Assembly (NCBI GenBank): GCA_029973955.1
Contig: JARKQJ010000215.1
Span: 1-51,785, forward strand
Length of the DNA stretch: 51,785 nt
Source of the DNA: Paludibaculum sp.
GTDB lineage: Bacteria; Acidobacteriota; Terriglobia; Bryobacterales; Bryobacteraceae
Reading direction: 5' to 3'
How positions within the stretch are numbered: the stretch's first letter is position 1; every line of letters starts with the position of its first letter. Position numbers and translations under genes: made by a program. The notes below the pieces were generated by a model, which saw nothing but the letters and a program-made list of their open reading frames with translations, did not search any database and was not told the DNA's origin. Shown here one piece after another: positions 24,146 to 35,866 of this stretch.

Positions 24146-25110
24146 GCAAACTGCACGATTGCCGGAAGGCGTTTGCCGCAGCGTTGATGGAACTGGCGGA
24201 GTCCGATCCGCGCGTAGTGGCGGTGGTGAATGACTCGGTAGGCTCCTCCAATCTGAAAGAGTTCAAGAAGCGGTTCCCGGAGCGACTGATCAACGTAGGG
24301 ATCGCGGAACAGAATATGGTGGGCGTGGGCGCCGGCCTGGCCAACGGAGGGATGCTGCCGTTTGTCTGCGGAGCGTCGTGTTTTCTAACCGGTCGCTCGC
24401 TGGAGCAGGTGAAGGTGGACCTGGGCTATAGCCGTTCGAACGTGAAGTTGTGCGGAATGTCGAGCGGCGTGGCATATGGCGAATTGGGGCCGACCCACCA
24501 TTCGATAGAAGACCTGGCATGGACCCGCGCCATTGCGAACATGACGGTAGTGGTGCCGGCGGATTCGGTCGAAGCGGCGTCGGCGCTACGAGCAGTGGCG
24601 GCCTATGATGGGCCCGTCTTTTACCGTCTGAGCCGCATGCCTGTTCCGGATGTGCATCCGGCAGACTACCAGTTTGAAATTGGGCGAGCGGCGCGGCTGA
24701 GGAATGGCTCAGACGTGACGCTGATTGCCAACGGCGTGCTGGTGTGCCGCGCGCTGGAGGCAGCGGATCTGCTCGAGAGAGACGGTGTGCATGCCGCGGT
24801 GCTCAACATGTCGACGGTCCGGCCCATCGACGTGGAAGCGATCCGGGAAGCGGCTTTGCGGGGGCCGATCATCACGATGGAAGAGCACACGACCATGGGT
24901 GGATTGGGCGGCGCCGTGGCTGAAGTGGTGGTGCAGTCCCATCCCGTGAGGATGAAGATGCTGGGCTTCCCGGGCGAGTTTGCGCCAACGGGTTCACCCG
25001 AGTTTCTATTGGAGCACTTCGGGATGACTCCGGCGGGAATCCGCGATTCTGTTCTGAAGCTGGTGGAGGAGAACGCCGGTGTCGTCTGCACAACTGATCC
25101 TGGCCGTTGA
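24142..25110 (+). CDS. Transketolase, C-terminal subunit
   Basis: 322 residues: pyrimidine-binding domain (VAVVNDSVGSSNLKEFKKRFP; the catalytic Glu in NVGIAEQNMVGVGAGLAN near residue 55) followed by the transketolase C-terminal domain (~190-310: ADLLERDGVHAAVLNMSTVRPID, then MEEHTTMGGLGGAVAEV). Pairs with the preceding gene to make the complete enzyme. Starts in the ATGA overlap with it; its end overlaps the kinase gene by 32 bases, a sign of tight coupling. Confidence 0.95.
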   Translation: MSKLHDCRKAFAAALMELAESDPRVVAVVNDSVGSSNLKEFKKRFPERLINVGIAEQNMVGVGAGLANGGMLPFVCGASCFLTGRSLEQVKVDLGYSRSNVKLCGMSSGVAYGELGPTHHSIEDLAWTRAIANMTVVVPADSVEAASALRAVAAYDGPVFYRLSRMPVPDVHPADYQFEIGRAARLRNGSDVTLIANGVLVCRALEAADLLERDGVHAAVLNMSTVRPIDVEAIREAALRGPIITMEEHTTMGGLGGAVAEVVVQSHPVRMKMLGFPGEFAPTGSPEFLLEHFGMTPAGIRDSVLKLVEENAGVVCTTDPGR

Positions 25111-26563
25111 TCAGGGAACTACGAATACCAAGGCCGTCCTGGTGGACCGGACGGGTGCCGTTGTGGCACGCGCGTCGCGTCCGCTGCCGATCTCGTTTCC
25201 GCAGCCCGGTTGGGTGGAACAGGACCCGCAAGCGTTGTGGGAGTCAGTCGCATCGGCCATCGATGAACTACTGAGCGCAGGCAAGGTGCCGCTTGCCGCG
25301 GTGGGAGTTTCCAACCAACGAGAGTCGGCGCTGGTATGGGACCGGAAGAGCGGCGAACCGGTGGGGCCATGCGTGATCTGGCAGTGCCGGCGGACCGCGG
25401 AGTTCTGCGAAGAACTGCGCCGGCAAGGGCTGGAGCAGGAGATTCGGGAGCGTTCCGGCCTGCCGCTGGACGCGCTGTTTTCAGCTTCGAAGATCCGATG
25501 GCTGTTGCGTCTGGCGCCGGATGGAATGGCGCGGGCGGCGGCCGGTGATCTTTGCGCCGGAAATGTGGACTCCTGGCTTTTGTGGAAACTGACAGGCGGC
25601 GCGGTGCATGCGACGGACGTGAGCAATGCATCGAGAACTCAATTGATGAATTTGCAGATGTGCCGGTGGGACGCGGAACTTCTGCGCATCTTTGACATCC
25701 CCGAGAGCTGCATGCCGGCGATCGGCGATTCGAGCAGTATCTTTGGAGCCACGGCGGGACAGGGTGAGTTGCCGGCGGGCGTACCTGTGGCGAGCCTGAT
25801 TGGAGATTCGCACGCGGCGCTGTTCGGCCATGCGGCGTTTGCGCCGGGGTCAGTGAAGGCGACTTACGGCACGGGTTCCTCGCTGATGTCGCCGCTGGAA
25901 GTTCCGGCGATTTCGCGGCATGGATTATCGACGACGGTGGCCTGGGCAGCGGCAGGCAAAGTGCGCTACGCGCTGGAAGGCAACATCACGAACACGGGCG
26001 GGTCAGTCCAGTGGACGTCGGCGTTACTGGGGATGGGTGGAGGATCCAGGGAGGCGGCTGCACTTGCCGATGGAGTGGAGGATTCGGACGGCGTATACCT
26101 GGTACCGGCGTTTGCCGGGCTGGGGGCGCCGCATTGGGACTCCGCGGCGCGCGGGCTGCTCTGCGGATTGACCAGAGGAACAACGGCGGCGCATGTGGCG
26201 CGCGCAGCGGTGGATTCCATCGCATACCAGGTGCGCGATGTCTTTGAAGCGATGCGGCAGGACGCAGGCATTGCTCTGCCCGCGCTCTATGCCGACGGCG
26301 GCGCGAGCCGGAACGAACGGTTGATGCAGTTGCAGGCGGATCTGCTGGGATGTGAGGTGATCCGCAGCGGATCGGCTGATCTGTCGGCGATTGGCGCGGC
26401 GTGGCTGGCCGGACTGGCCGTGGGGTATTGGAAGTCAACAGCAGAACTGGAATGGCTGCCGCGCGAGACGAAGAAGTACGAGCCGCGGATGAGCGCGGAG
26501 CGGCGGGAACTGCTCCTGGCCGGCTGGAGCGACGCGCTGCGTCGTACGAGATCCGGAGCGTAG
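25079..26563 (+). CDS. FGGY-family carbohydrate kinase (glycerol-kinase-like)
   Basis: 494 residues, normal for FGGY kinases, two actin-like ATPase lobes. ILAVDQGTTNTKAVLVD (~7-23) is the phosphate-1 region. GVSNQRESALVWDRKSGEPV and VIWQCRRTAEF (~80-115) resemble glycerol kinase. YGTGSS (~263), GLGAPHWDSAARG and DGGASRNERLMQLQADLLG (~400-420) complete the family signature. It probably phosphorylates a ketose or polyol that the adjacent transketolase then uses; the kinase of D-apulose in the published apiose route is also FGGY. GTG start, supported by a GGAGGAGAAC ribosome site; it overlaps the transketolase gene by 32 bases. Confidence 0.93.
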   Translation: MSSAQLILAVDQGTTNTKAVLVDRTGAVVARASRPLPISFPQPGWVEQDPQALWESVASAIDELLSAGKVPLAAVGVSNQRESALVWDRKSGEPVGPCVIWQCRRTAEFCEELRRQGLEQEIRERSGLPLDALFSASKIRWLLRLAPDGMARAAAGDLCAGNVDSWLLWKLTGGAVHATDVSNASRTQLMNLQMCRWDAELLRIFDIPESCMPAIGDSSSIFGATAGQGELPAGVPVASLIGDSHAALFGHAAFAPGSVKATYGTGSSLMSPLEVPAISRHGLSTTVAWAAAGKVRYALEGNITNTGGSVQWTSALLGMGGGSREAAALADGVEDSDGVYLVPAFAGLGAPHWDSAARGLLCGLTRGTTAAHVARAAVDSIAYQVRDVFEAMRQDAGIALPALYADGGASRNERLMQLQADLLGCEVIRSGSADLSAIGAAWLAGLAVGYWKSTAELEWLPRETKKYEPRMSAERRELLLAGWSDALRRTRSGA

Positions 26564-26572
26564 CATAGACGA

Positions 26573-27580
26573 ATGGCAAGGATCGATGAGTTGCGCTTGA
26601 TGGCGAAAGTGGCCCGCATGTACTACACGCAAGGCATGCGGCAGACGGAGATCTGCGAGCGCTTAAACATCCATCAGTCGACGGTGTCGCGGGTACTGAA
26701 GCGGGCGGAAAAAGAAGGCATTGTTCGAATCACGGTGAGCCTGCCCTCCGGAACGCACACAGAGACCGAAGAGGCGTTGCAGGCTGGATTCGGACTTTCA
26801 GAAGCGGTGGTGGTGGATTGCCTGGACGACGAAGCGCAGATCGCCCACGACCTGGGGGCGGCGGCGGCTTTCTACCTGGAAAACACGCTGAAGCCCAACG
26901 ACGTGATCGGCATTTCGTCTTGGAGCGCGGCGCTGCTGCAGATGGTGAATTCACTGCGGCCCAGCCAGAGGTTCAAGAGTAATCGGGTAGTGCAGATCCT
27001 GGGCGGCGTGGGGAGTCCGAACGCAGAGGTGCACGCGACGCAAGTGACGCGCCGTCTGGCGGACCTGATCGGCGGCGAGGCGACCTTGTTGCCGGCACCC
27101 GGTGTCGTCGGCTCGAAGAACGCGCGCGAAGTCCTGCTGAAGGACCGTTTTGTACGGGAGGCGCTGGATCTCTTCCCAAAGATCACGCTGGCGTTGGTGG
27201 GCATCGGGGCGACGGAGCCTTCCCGCGGGCTGGCGTCGAGCGGCAACATCTTTTCACCGCAGGAGCTCAAGCTGCTGTCCGGCAAGGGAGCAGTGGGGGA
27301 CATCTGCCTGCGGTTCTTCGATGAGAACGGCCGGCCGGTGGTGACGGAGCTGAACGAGCGGGTGATCAGCATGGAACTGGAACAACTGCGCTCCGTGCGA
27401 AGAATTGTCGGGGTGGCGGGCGGCAAGCGGAAGATGCAGGCGATCCGCGGCGCATTGGCGGGCAAGTGGATCAACGTTCTCATCACGGACCTGGCCACGG
27501 CTGAGCGGCTTCTGGCAGGCCGGGAGGATGAGGAGCTGAAGATGGCGGGCCGTGGACGCGCAGGGCAAAGGACGCGATGA
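26573..27580 (+). CDS. SorC/DeoR-family transcriptional regulator
   Basis: 335 residues. The N-terminal HTH (KVARMYYTQGMRQTEICERLNIHQSTVSRVLKRAEKEGIVRI, residues ~12-53) is that of SorC-type regulators. The remaining ~280 residues are the NagB-like sugar-phosphate-binding domain (VIGISSWSAALLQM, LGGVGSPNAEVHATQV, ALVGIGATEPS, VGDICLRFFDENGRPV). Such proteins respond to phosphorylated sugars, fitting its place between the kinase and transporter genes; its ligand may be the kinase product. It lies 9 bases after the kinase gene and overlaps the next gene by 4. Confidence 0.93.
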   Translation: MARIDELRLMAKVARMYYTQGMRQTEICERLNIHQSTVSRVLKRAEKEGIVRITVSLPSGTHTETEEALQAGFGLSEAVVVDCLDDEAQIAHDLGAAAAFYLENTLKPNDVIGISSWSAALLQMVNSLRPSQRFKSNRVVQILGGVGSPNAEVHATQVTRRLADLIGGEATLLPAPGVVGSKNAREVLLKDRFVREALDLFPKITLALVGIGATEPSRGLASSGNIFSPQELKLLSGKGAVGDICLRFFDENGRPVVTELNERVISMELEQLRSVRRIVGVAGGKRKMQAIRGALAGKWINVLITDLATAERLLAGREDEELKMAGRGRAGQRTR

Positions 27581-28236
27581 CAAGAGGGGCACAACTCGCT
27601 TTCCTGATGGCTACGGCCGGGGGATTGATTTCGTGCGCGCCCTGGACAGTGCGGCCGATCGGGTCTGGTGAAAAGACGGGGGGCGGGCAGGCGGCGGCAC
27701 TCACACCGGCAGAGTATGTGGATGCGATTTGGCCGGCGAGGGTGAAGGGTGAACTCTCGAGCCACGCCACGGACGCGCGCACGCTGCTGAACGCCCTGGC
27801 CGCCTCGCCGGCGGAGGCAAAGAAGCGGTTCGGCCGGCAGGAGGCAAATGGGCCGGTCTACTTCCTGGTGCAAGGGAAGGGCGTGGTGACCGCAGTGGAC
27901 ACGCGTTCGCGCGTGGGGCTGCTGCTGGTGGATGTAGCGCCGTTCGACCAGAAGCCGGATATATCGATCCAGATCGGCCCAGTGCTGCGAGGCAACGCAT
28001 TGCGCGACGCCACGGGACTGGTGCGGTTCTCAGACTTTGTGAATCAACTACAGTTCGCCGATGCCGGAATCGAGTTGAACAACAGAGTGCTCAGAGACGT
28101 GCTGGCTGGACTGGAAGCCGGCAAGTGGAAGGGGCGAGTGGTTTCTTTTGCAGGCGCGCTGGCAGCACGGGAGGAGGCGGAGCCGGCGCTGGCGGAGCTG
28201 CTGCCGGTGGAGTTGAAAGTGGAGGCGAGGCCGTGA
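27577..28236 (+). CDS. DUF2291 periplasmic lipoprotein
   Basis: 219 residues. A signal peptide with a lipobox-like LISC places the lipidated Cys at residue 20. The mature part fits the DUF2291 family: TPAEYVDAIWPARVKGEL, then ATDARTLLNALAASPAEAKKRFG, and VQGKGVVTAVDTRSRVGLLLVDV. DUF2291 genes are repeatedly found inside sugar ABC importer operons; their role is not established. Overlaps the regulator and ATPase genes by 4 bases on each side (ATGA and GTGA). Confidence 0.85.
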   Translation: MTRGAQLAFLMATAGGLISCAPWTVRPIGSGEKTGGGQAAALTPAEYVDAIWPARVKGELSSHATDARTLLNALAASPAEAKKRFGRQEANGPVYFLVQGKGVVTAVDTRSRVGLLLVDVAPFDQKPDISIQIGPVLRGNALRDATGLVRFSDFVNQLQFADAGIELNNRVLRDVLAGLEAGKWKGRVVSFAGALAAREEAEPALAELLPVELKVEARP

Positions 28237-29758
28237 CGGCGGCGGAGTTCGTGCTGGAAGCGCGTGGCATTTCCAAGCAGTATCCGGGCACGCTGGCACT
28301 GGACGACGTGACATTCCGCCTGCGGCCGGGGATGGTGACGGGCCTGATTGGGGAGAACGGCGCGGGCAAGTCGACACTGGTGAAGATTCTCGCCGGCGTG
28401 GAGAGGCCATCCAGCGGGGCGCTGTTTCTGGATGGGCGGGAGATTGCGCTGCGGTCCGTACGCGACGCCGATGCGCATGGGATCGGAATCATCCATCAGG
28501 AACTGAACCTGTGCCCAAACCTGAGCGTGGCGGAGAACATCTTCCTGGCGCGGGAGCTGAGTTCGCATGGTGTGTTGAACCGGCGCAGGCAGGAAGAACG
28601 AGCGCGCGCGGTGCTGGCGGAGTTGGAGCACCCGATCGACCCGAAGGCGCTGACGGGGGATCTGCCGCTGGGGCAGCAACAGATTGTGGAGATCGCCAAG
28701 GCCCTGGCGCGTAACGTGCGGATTCTGATGATGGACGAACCGACTTCGGCTTTGAGCGCATCGGAGATTGGGATTCTGTTCCGCATCATCGGCGAGCTGA
28801 AGGCGCGAGGGGTGGCGATCGTCTACATTTCGCACCGGCTGGAAGAACTACTGGGCGTGGCTGACTGCGTGAGCGTGTTGCGAGACGGACGGATGGTGGC
28901 AGAGGCAGCCGCGGCGGAGATCGACGTGGCGTGGATCGTGGAGCAAATGACGGGACGGCCGGCGGGCCTGGCTGAGACGCCGCAGGCGGCGGAAGCGGGC
29001 GCGGAGTTGCTGAGAGTGGAGTCGGTTTCAATGAATGCAGCGTCGGGCCGGGCGCTGCTGCGAGACGTATCGCTGCGGGTACACGCGGGCGAGGTGGTGG
29101 GCGTTTACGGATTGCTGGGCGCGGGGCGCACGGAACTGTTCGAGTGCATCATGGGGTTGCATCCGGAGATTGCGGGCAGCGTGTTTCTGGACTCGAAGCG
29201 GCTGGACCGTATGGAGATCACGCGGCGAATCTCAGCCGGCCTGGCGATGGTGCCGGAAGACCGGCAGGTGTCCGGCATCGTGCAGAGCCTGGCCGTGCTG
29301 GCCAACATGACGATTTCAAGTTTGCGCAAGCACACGCACTGGGCCTGCCTGTCGCGCAGGTCAGAGGCAGCGGCGGGTGATGAGATGACAGCCGAGTTGA
29401 AGATCAAGCACCCGGGCCTGGCGCACAGCATCGGCGCACTGAGCGGGGGGAATCAACAGAAGGTGGTGATGGCGAAGTGCCTATTGACGCGTCCTCGCGT
29501 GTTGCTGCTGGACGAGCCGACGCGTGGCGTGGACGTGGGCGCCAAGCGCGAGATTCACGCATTTGTGAGGAGACTGGCGGCGGCGGGCATGGGGGTGGTG
29601 CTGGCGTCGTCGGAGCTGGATGAAATCAGGGCAACGGCGGACCGCGTGGTGGTGCTGTCGCGCGGAGAGGTGGCGGCGGAGTTTCGAGCCGCGGAGGCAA
29701 GCGGGGAAGCGCTGATGTCGGCGGCGTCGGCTGCCGCAGAGGGGAGGGCGGGAAAGGC

Positions 29759-29762
<4 letters not shown>
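28233..29762 (+). CDS. Sugar ABC transporter ATPase, RbsA/MglA type (two nucleotide-binding domains)
   Basis: 509 residues with two fused ATPase domains. Domain 1: Walker A GENGAGKST (~40), signature LPLGQQQIVEIAKAL, Walker B ILMMDEPTSAL (~165). Domain 2 has the degenerate P-loop GLLGAGRTE (~294) usual in this class, signature LSGGNQQKVVMAKCL (~403) and LLLDEPTRGVD (~424). It powers uptake by the next two genes' products. GTG start at 28233 in a GTGA overlap with the DUF2291 gene and behind GGAGGCGAGG; longer in-frame reading from 28125 is Gly/Ala-rich non-coding sequence. Confidence 0.95.
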
Positions 29763-31760
<1,998 letters not shown>

Positions 31761-31776
31761 GTGGAGTGAACCGGAA

Positions 31777-33183
31777 ATGGCGAACGTGACTCTTGGCGTG
31801 ATCATCGGGAACCGCGGCTTCTTTCCAGACATTCTGGTGGGGGAGGCGCGGCGCGACCTTATGAAGTTGTTCGACGAAGCAGACATCCAGGCGGTGCTGC
31901 TGGACGAGCAGGCGACGAAACTGGGCGCCGTGGAGACGTGGGCGCACGCCAAGCGTTGTGCCGAGTTGTTCCGCGCGAACCGTGACCGCATCGACGGAGT
32001 GCTGGTATGCCTTCCGAACTTCGGCGACGAAAAGGGCGTGGCAGATACCCTGAAACTGGCCGGACTGAACGTGCCGGTGCTGGTGCAGGCGTACCCGGAC
32101 GACCTGGATCAACTTTCGCCGGAGCGCCGCCGCGATGCCTTCTGCGGCAAGATTTCGGTGTGCAACAACCTGCGGCAATACGGGATCCCGTTCAGCTTGA
32201 CGGAAGACCATACGATCCACCCGCTCACGCCGGAGTTCCGGTGCGAGTTGGAGGACTTTGTGGCACAGTGCCGCATCGTGGGCGGGCTGCGGAAGGCGCG
32301 CATCGGCGCGGTGGGCGCACGTCCGGATGCATTCAACACGACGCGCTTCAGTGAGAAGCTGCTGCAATCAGCCGGCATCAGTGTGAGTACGATGGATCTT
32401 TCCGAGGTCTTCGGCCGCGCGGCGCGCCTCGCCGATAATGATGCCCGGGTAAAGGCCCGGATCGACGAAATCTGTGGCTATGCGGCGGCCGTTCAGGTGC
32501 CGGGCTCGGCGCTGTCGAAGATGGCGAAGCTGGCCGTGGTGCTGCTGGACTGGATGGATGCGAATGACCTCGACGCAACGGCGATTCAATGCTGGAGTTC
32601 GATGCAGGAGAATTTTGGGGTCAACGTCTGCACGGTGATGAGCATGATGAGCGAGCGGTTGATGCCTAGCGCCTGCGAGGTGGATATTGCGGGCGTAGTG
32701 GCAATGTACGCCCTGCAGTTGGCCTCCGGCCGGCCGAGCGCGCTGGTGGACTGGAACAACAACTACGGCGGCGACAAGAACAAGTGCGTCTTCTTCCACT
32801 GCGGCAACTGGGCGAAGAGCTTTCTGCCCGGAGCAGAGATCGGCACCGCGCCGATTCTGGGCAGCACTCTGGGCGTGGAGAACACCTATGGCGCGCTGGC
32901 CGGACGCACGCCGGCAGGGCCGGTGACGTTCGCGCGCGTCAGCACGGACGACGTAGGCGGCTGCATCCGCGCCTATGTGGGCGAGGGGCGCTTTACGGAC
33001 GATCCGCTGGCCACGTTCGGCAGCCGCGCAGTGGTGGAGGTGCCGGAACTCCCGAAGTTGATGCGGCACATCTGCCGCAACGGCTTCGAGCACCACGCGG
33101 CGATGAACGCATCGGCGTGCGCTAGCCGGCTGGCCGAGGCGATGGAGAACTACCTCGGCTGGTCTGTCTACCATCACCAATAG
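31777..33183 (+). CDS. L-fucose/L-arabinose isomerase-family protein
   Basis: 468 residues. The N-terminal Rossmann-like halves ([41 protein letters not shown]) and C-terminal metal-site region ([17 protein letters not shown]..., then [31 protein letters not shown]) match the FucI/AraA-related family. The Glu of ACEVD, Asp of VDWN and His of FHCGN are the expected metal ligands. It should interconvert an aldose and its ketose with a divalent metal. As last gene of the importer/kinase/transketolase operon it probably makes the ketose that the kinase phosphorylates. The start at ATG 31777 follows GGAGTGAACCGG. Ends 9 bases before a convergent gene. Confidence 0.88.
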   Translation: MANVTLGVIIGNRGFFPDILVGEARRDLMKLFDEADIQAVLLDEQATKLGAVETWAHAKRCAELFRANRDRIDGVLVCLPNFGDEKGVADTLKLAGLNVPVLVQAYPDDLDQLSPERRRDAFCGKISVCNNLRQYGIPFSLTEDHTIHPLTPEFRCELEDFVAQCRIVGGLRKARIGAVGARPDAFNTTRFSEKLLQSAGISVSTMDLSEVFGRAARLADNDARVKARIDEICGYAAAVQVPGSALSKMAKLAVVLLDWMDANDLDATAIQCWSSMQENFGVNVCTVMSMMSERLMPSACEVDIAGVVAMYALQLASGRPSALVDWNNNYGGDKNKCVFFHCGNWAKSFLPGAEIGTAPILGSTLGVENTYGALAGRTPAGPVTFARVSTDDVGGCIRAYVGEGRFTDDPLATFGSRAVVEVPELPKLMRHICRNGFEHHAAMNASACASRLAEAMENYLGWSVYHHQ

Positions 33184-33192
33184 CCCGCGGCG

Positions 33193-35838
33193 CTACTTTC
33201 CTTCGAAGAGCCAGTCGAGATCCGGGCGATCGCCCGGCGCACCGGCGGTAAAGACCATGCGCGGCACGAGAGTCTCCGTGCGCTTAACGAAGCCGAGGAC
33301 GACGTAGGCGCCGCGACCGAAGTCGAGGTCGCTCTTACCCGCGGGTAGGGCGTGCGAGTAGACGGTAAAGGCGGGGTGGCCGGTGGCGGTGACACCGTTG
33401 AAGAGCACGGGCTCCCATTCGTCCTTCGGTGGATTGGCGGCGGCGTTGCGGCTGGATGTGCGGAAGAAGCCGACGAGGATCTGCGCCGGTTCGGGGAGCT
33501 CGAACTCCAGCTTGACCCCTTTGTCGCGGGCCTCCTGGGCAGCGATGCGAATGCCGGTCATGTTGGCGAGTTCGGGTGCGACGGCGGCAGCGGCGGCTGG
33601 CGCGTCGGAGAAGAGTTTCGCGCCGGGGGCAATCTGGAACGCCTCACCCTTGCCGTTGGTCACCTTCGCGGAGACGGCGGGCCAAGCGGGACGCGCAGCA
33701 TTGGAATCGGATTGCGAACTCAGCACTCCGCTCTGAATGTGGCGCCGGAAGACCGCTAGTTCCTGCTCGTAGAGCGGGAGCATGTCGCGCCAGTGGGTGT
33801 AGAGGCCGGGACCGCCGAGCATGGGGATGCGTCGCGAACCACTGTGAACACTGCAGGCTTCACGATAAGTCTGCTCGGTGAGCGCAGTGAGGGCACGGAA
33901 CTCCGCGACGCTTTGCTCGAGCAGGGGCAGCGCCTGCTTCAGATCGTTGGTGTCGCGGCTCAAGCCATAACGCAGGACGAGCGCGGCAGCGCGGGTCTTC
34001 GCATCGTAGTAGCGCATGAGAAGGCGCACAGCGCGGATGTCATTGGCCAGCCGCAGATACTCCTCGCGGTTGCGTGTGACACCGGGGCCGGCGGCCTCGA
34101 TCAACGTGAGCGCCTTTTCGGCCGCTGCGCGGACTTCGTCGGCCACGCCCACGGGTGTTTCGCCCACATGCGGCTGGTGCTTGAATTCCTTTTCCACATA
34201 CTCAGCCAGGCGTTCACCCTCCGGCGCGTCGCCGAGCCAGAGCAGTGGGAATGCGTTGTAGCGCTGTGGATTGATGAGCTGCGTCATCAGCATTCCGAGC
34301 GAGAGCGCCTGGCGGTTGCCCTCTGTAATGCCGATGCGAGGCAGAAGTCGCGGCGCGCAGACACCGTAGGCCTGGTAAGCGTCGAGAATCTTTGTCCCAG
34401 CCTCGCGCGAGCCGTAGATTTCGGCGAGGCGGGACGACCAGTAGGCGCGCTCCTCTTCCGGCGGGCGCTGCGGGTTCCAGGCGTAGCGAGCCCATGTCGC
34501 GTACCAGATCCAGTCTCGGTCGATCTGCTTGAGAGGAACGGCGGTCCTGTCGGCGGTGACGGGCCAATCCCAATAGCGCAGCGGATAGAGGTGCAGGCCC
34601 CTGATGCCCAGCTTCTGCTGCGAAAGCATGGCCTGCTGCACGAACTCGGGCGAGCCCCAGCGGAACGGCTCCAGGTTCGCGAGGATGTGGATGTTCGAGA
34701 TGTGCGTGGTGCCCAGGTTGACGAGGCTTTCGTGCAGGCGGCGCACTTCGCCGCGCACGCCGGTCCAGGTGAGCGATTCGCCGTTCCACTTGTGCATGGT
34801 GTAGATGTTGCCGTAGAGCGGCTTGGCCTGGTTCATGGCCTTCTCGATCTCCGTGGCGTGCGCGCGCACGATGATCGGCGGCTCTTTGGTGGTGCCCAGC
34901 TTTCGCATGCCGTCCTTGACGCCGGGGATGATTGTCTGCGTCAGCCACTCAGGGCCGAAACGGGGCGCCAGGGCTTCACCCAACGTGAGCATGAGTCCGA
35001 CGTTGGGATAGTTGCTGATGAACTCGGAGACGCAGTAGCGCATGTATTCGCTGGTGAACGGCGTGGGCGAAGAGTGGTGGAAGCCGATGCCGCGAGCCTT
35101 GGCCAGCGCGTGGGAGATATGGATGTTGTAGCAGAGCTGAATTACCCAAATGCCGCGTTTATCGGCCTCCTGAGTGAGCCAGCGGAACATCTGGATATTC
35201 TGCTCGAGTTGCTGGTCCGTGAGTTCCTGGGCTTCGGGGTATTTGGGCAATTTGAGGAGGGACGTAAACGGGTGGCCGTTCCAAAGATAGAGCGTGTTCA
35301 TGCGGTTCTCGAGCAGAAAGTCGAGATAGCGTGTCCAGTGGTCACGGTCGTAGAAGAACGGAAACTCTTCAGGGGTGTAGCGATAGTCGTAGATGGCGCC
35401 ATCGTAGGTGATGGTGGTCTTCTGCATGCCGATGGCGGGCCCGCGCAGGACGAAGCGTGGGTGGTCCTCGGTGTCGAGCGCCGCCGGCAGGGCTCCTCCG
35501 GCGGAGATCCGTCGAGCGAGTTCAAGGCAGCCGTAGAGAACGCCGGTTGTGTCGTTGCCAATGATCAGGATGTTGGAGCCGGAGCGTTTGAGGCGAAAGC
35601 CCTCCGGACTGGGCGAGGCCGCCTCTGAGCGGCCGGAGAAGACAGCGGAACCCGCGACGCCTGCGAGGATGGCCGCCTGCTCATTTCGCAACGCGGCAGT
35701 TTGCGCGACCACCGCCTTCAAGCGAGTGATGCCGAATTGCTCGCGTGGGCTGGCGCTGGCGTTGCCTTGGATCACCACCGCGGCATGGCAATGCACAGCC
35801 ACTCCACTGAACAGGAGCGCCGTCAGAATAGAGCGCAT
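33193..35838 (-). CDS. Secreted glycosidase-like protein with GH20b/GH67-type N-terminal domain
   Basis: 881 residues with a signal peptide (~1-19, ending C-H-A). Residues ~25-140 resemble the alpha+beta domain that precedes the catalytic barrel in GH20 and GH67 enzymes (ILIIGNDTTGVLYGCLELARRI, then TEDHPRFVLRGPAIG). The following TIM-barrel-like region has RYLDFLLENRMNTLYLWNGHPF and GVMLTLGEAL-like elements. A helical region (~560-700) and a C-terminal beta domain follow. Exact family and substrate are not recognised; alpha-glucuronidase-like activity is one option. A near-perfect ribosome site (AAGGAGGTGAG at 35841-35851) sets the start. Confidence 0.78.
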   Translation of the reverse strand: MRSILTALLFSGVAVHCHAAVVIQGNASASPREQFGITRLKAVVAQTAALRNEQAAILAGVAGSAVFSGRSEAASPSPEGFRLKRSGSNILIIGNDTTGVLYGCLELARRISAGGALPAALDTEDHPRFVLRGPAIGMQKTTITYDGAIYDYRYTPEEFPFFYDRDHWTRYLDFLLENRMNTLYLWNGHPFTSLLKLPKYPEAQELTDQQLEQNIQMFRWLTQEADKRGIWVIQLCYNIHISHALAKARGIGFHHSSPTPFTSEYMRYCVSEFISNYPNVGLMLTLGEALAPRFGPEWLTQTIIPGVKDGMRKLGTTKEPPIIVRAHATEIEKAMNQAKPLYGNIYTMHKWNGESLTWTGVRGEVRRLHESLVNLGTTHISNIHILANLEPFRWGSPEFVQQAMLSQQKLGIRGLHLYPLRYWDWPVTADRTAVPLKQIDRDWIWYATWARYAWNPQRPPEEERAYWSSRLAEIYGSREAGTKILDAYQAYGVCAPRLLPRIGITEGNRQALSLGMLMTQLINPQRYNAFPLLWLGDAPEGERLAEYVEKEFKHQPHVGETPVGVADEVRAAAEKALTLIEAAGPGVTRNREEYLRLANDIRAVRLLMRYYDAKTRAAALVLRYGLSRDTNDLKQALPLLEQSVAEFRALTALTEQTYREACSVHSGSRRIPMLGGPGLYTHWRDMLPLYEQELAVFRRHIQSGVLSSQSDSNAARPAWPAVSAKVTNGKGEAFQIAPGAKLFSDAPAAAAAVAPELANMTGIRIAAQEARDKGVKLEFELPEPAQILVGFFRTSSRNAAANPPKDEWEPVLFNGVTATGHPAFTVYSHALPAGKSDLDFGRGAYVVLGFVKRTETLVPRMVFTAGAPGDRPDLDWLFEGK

Positions 35839-35866
35839 GGCTCACCTCCTTGGAATGAAGCGTCGG

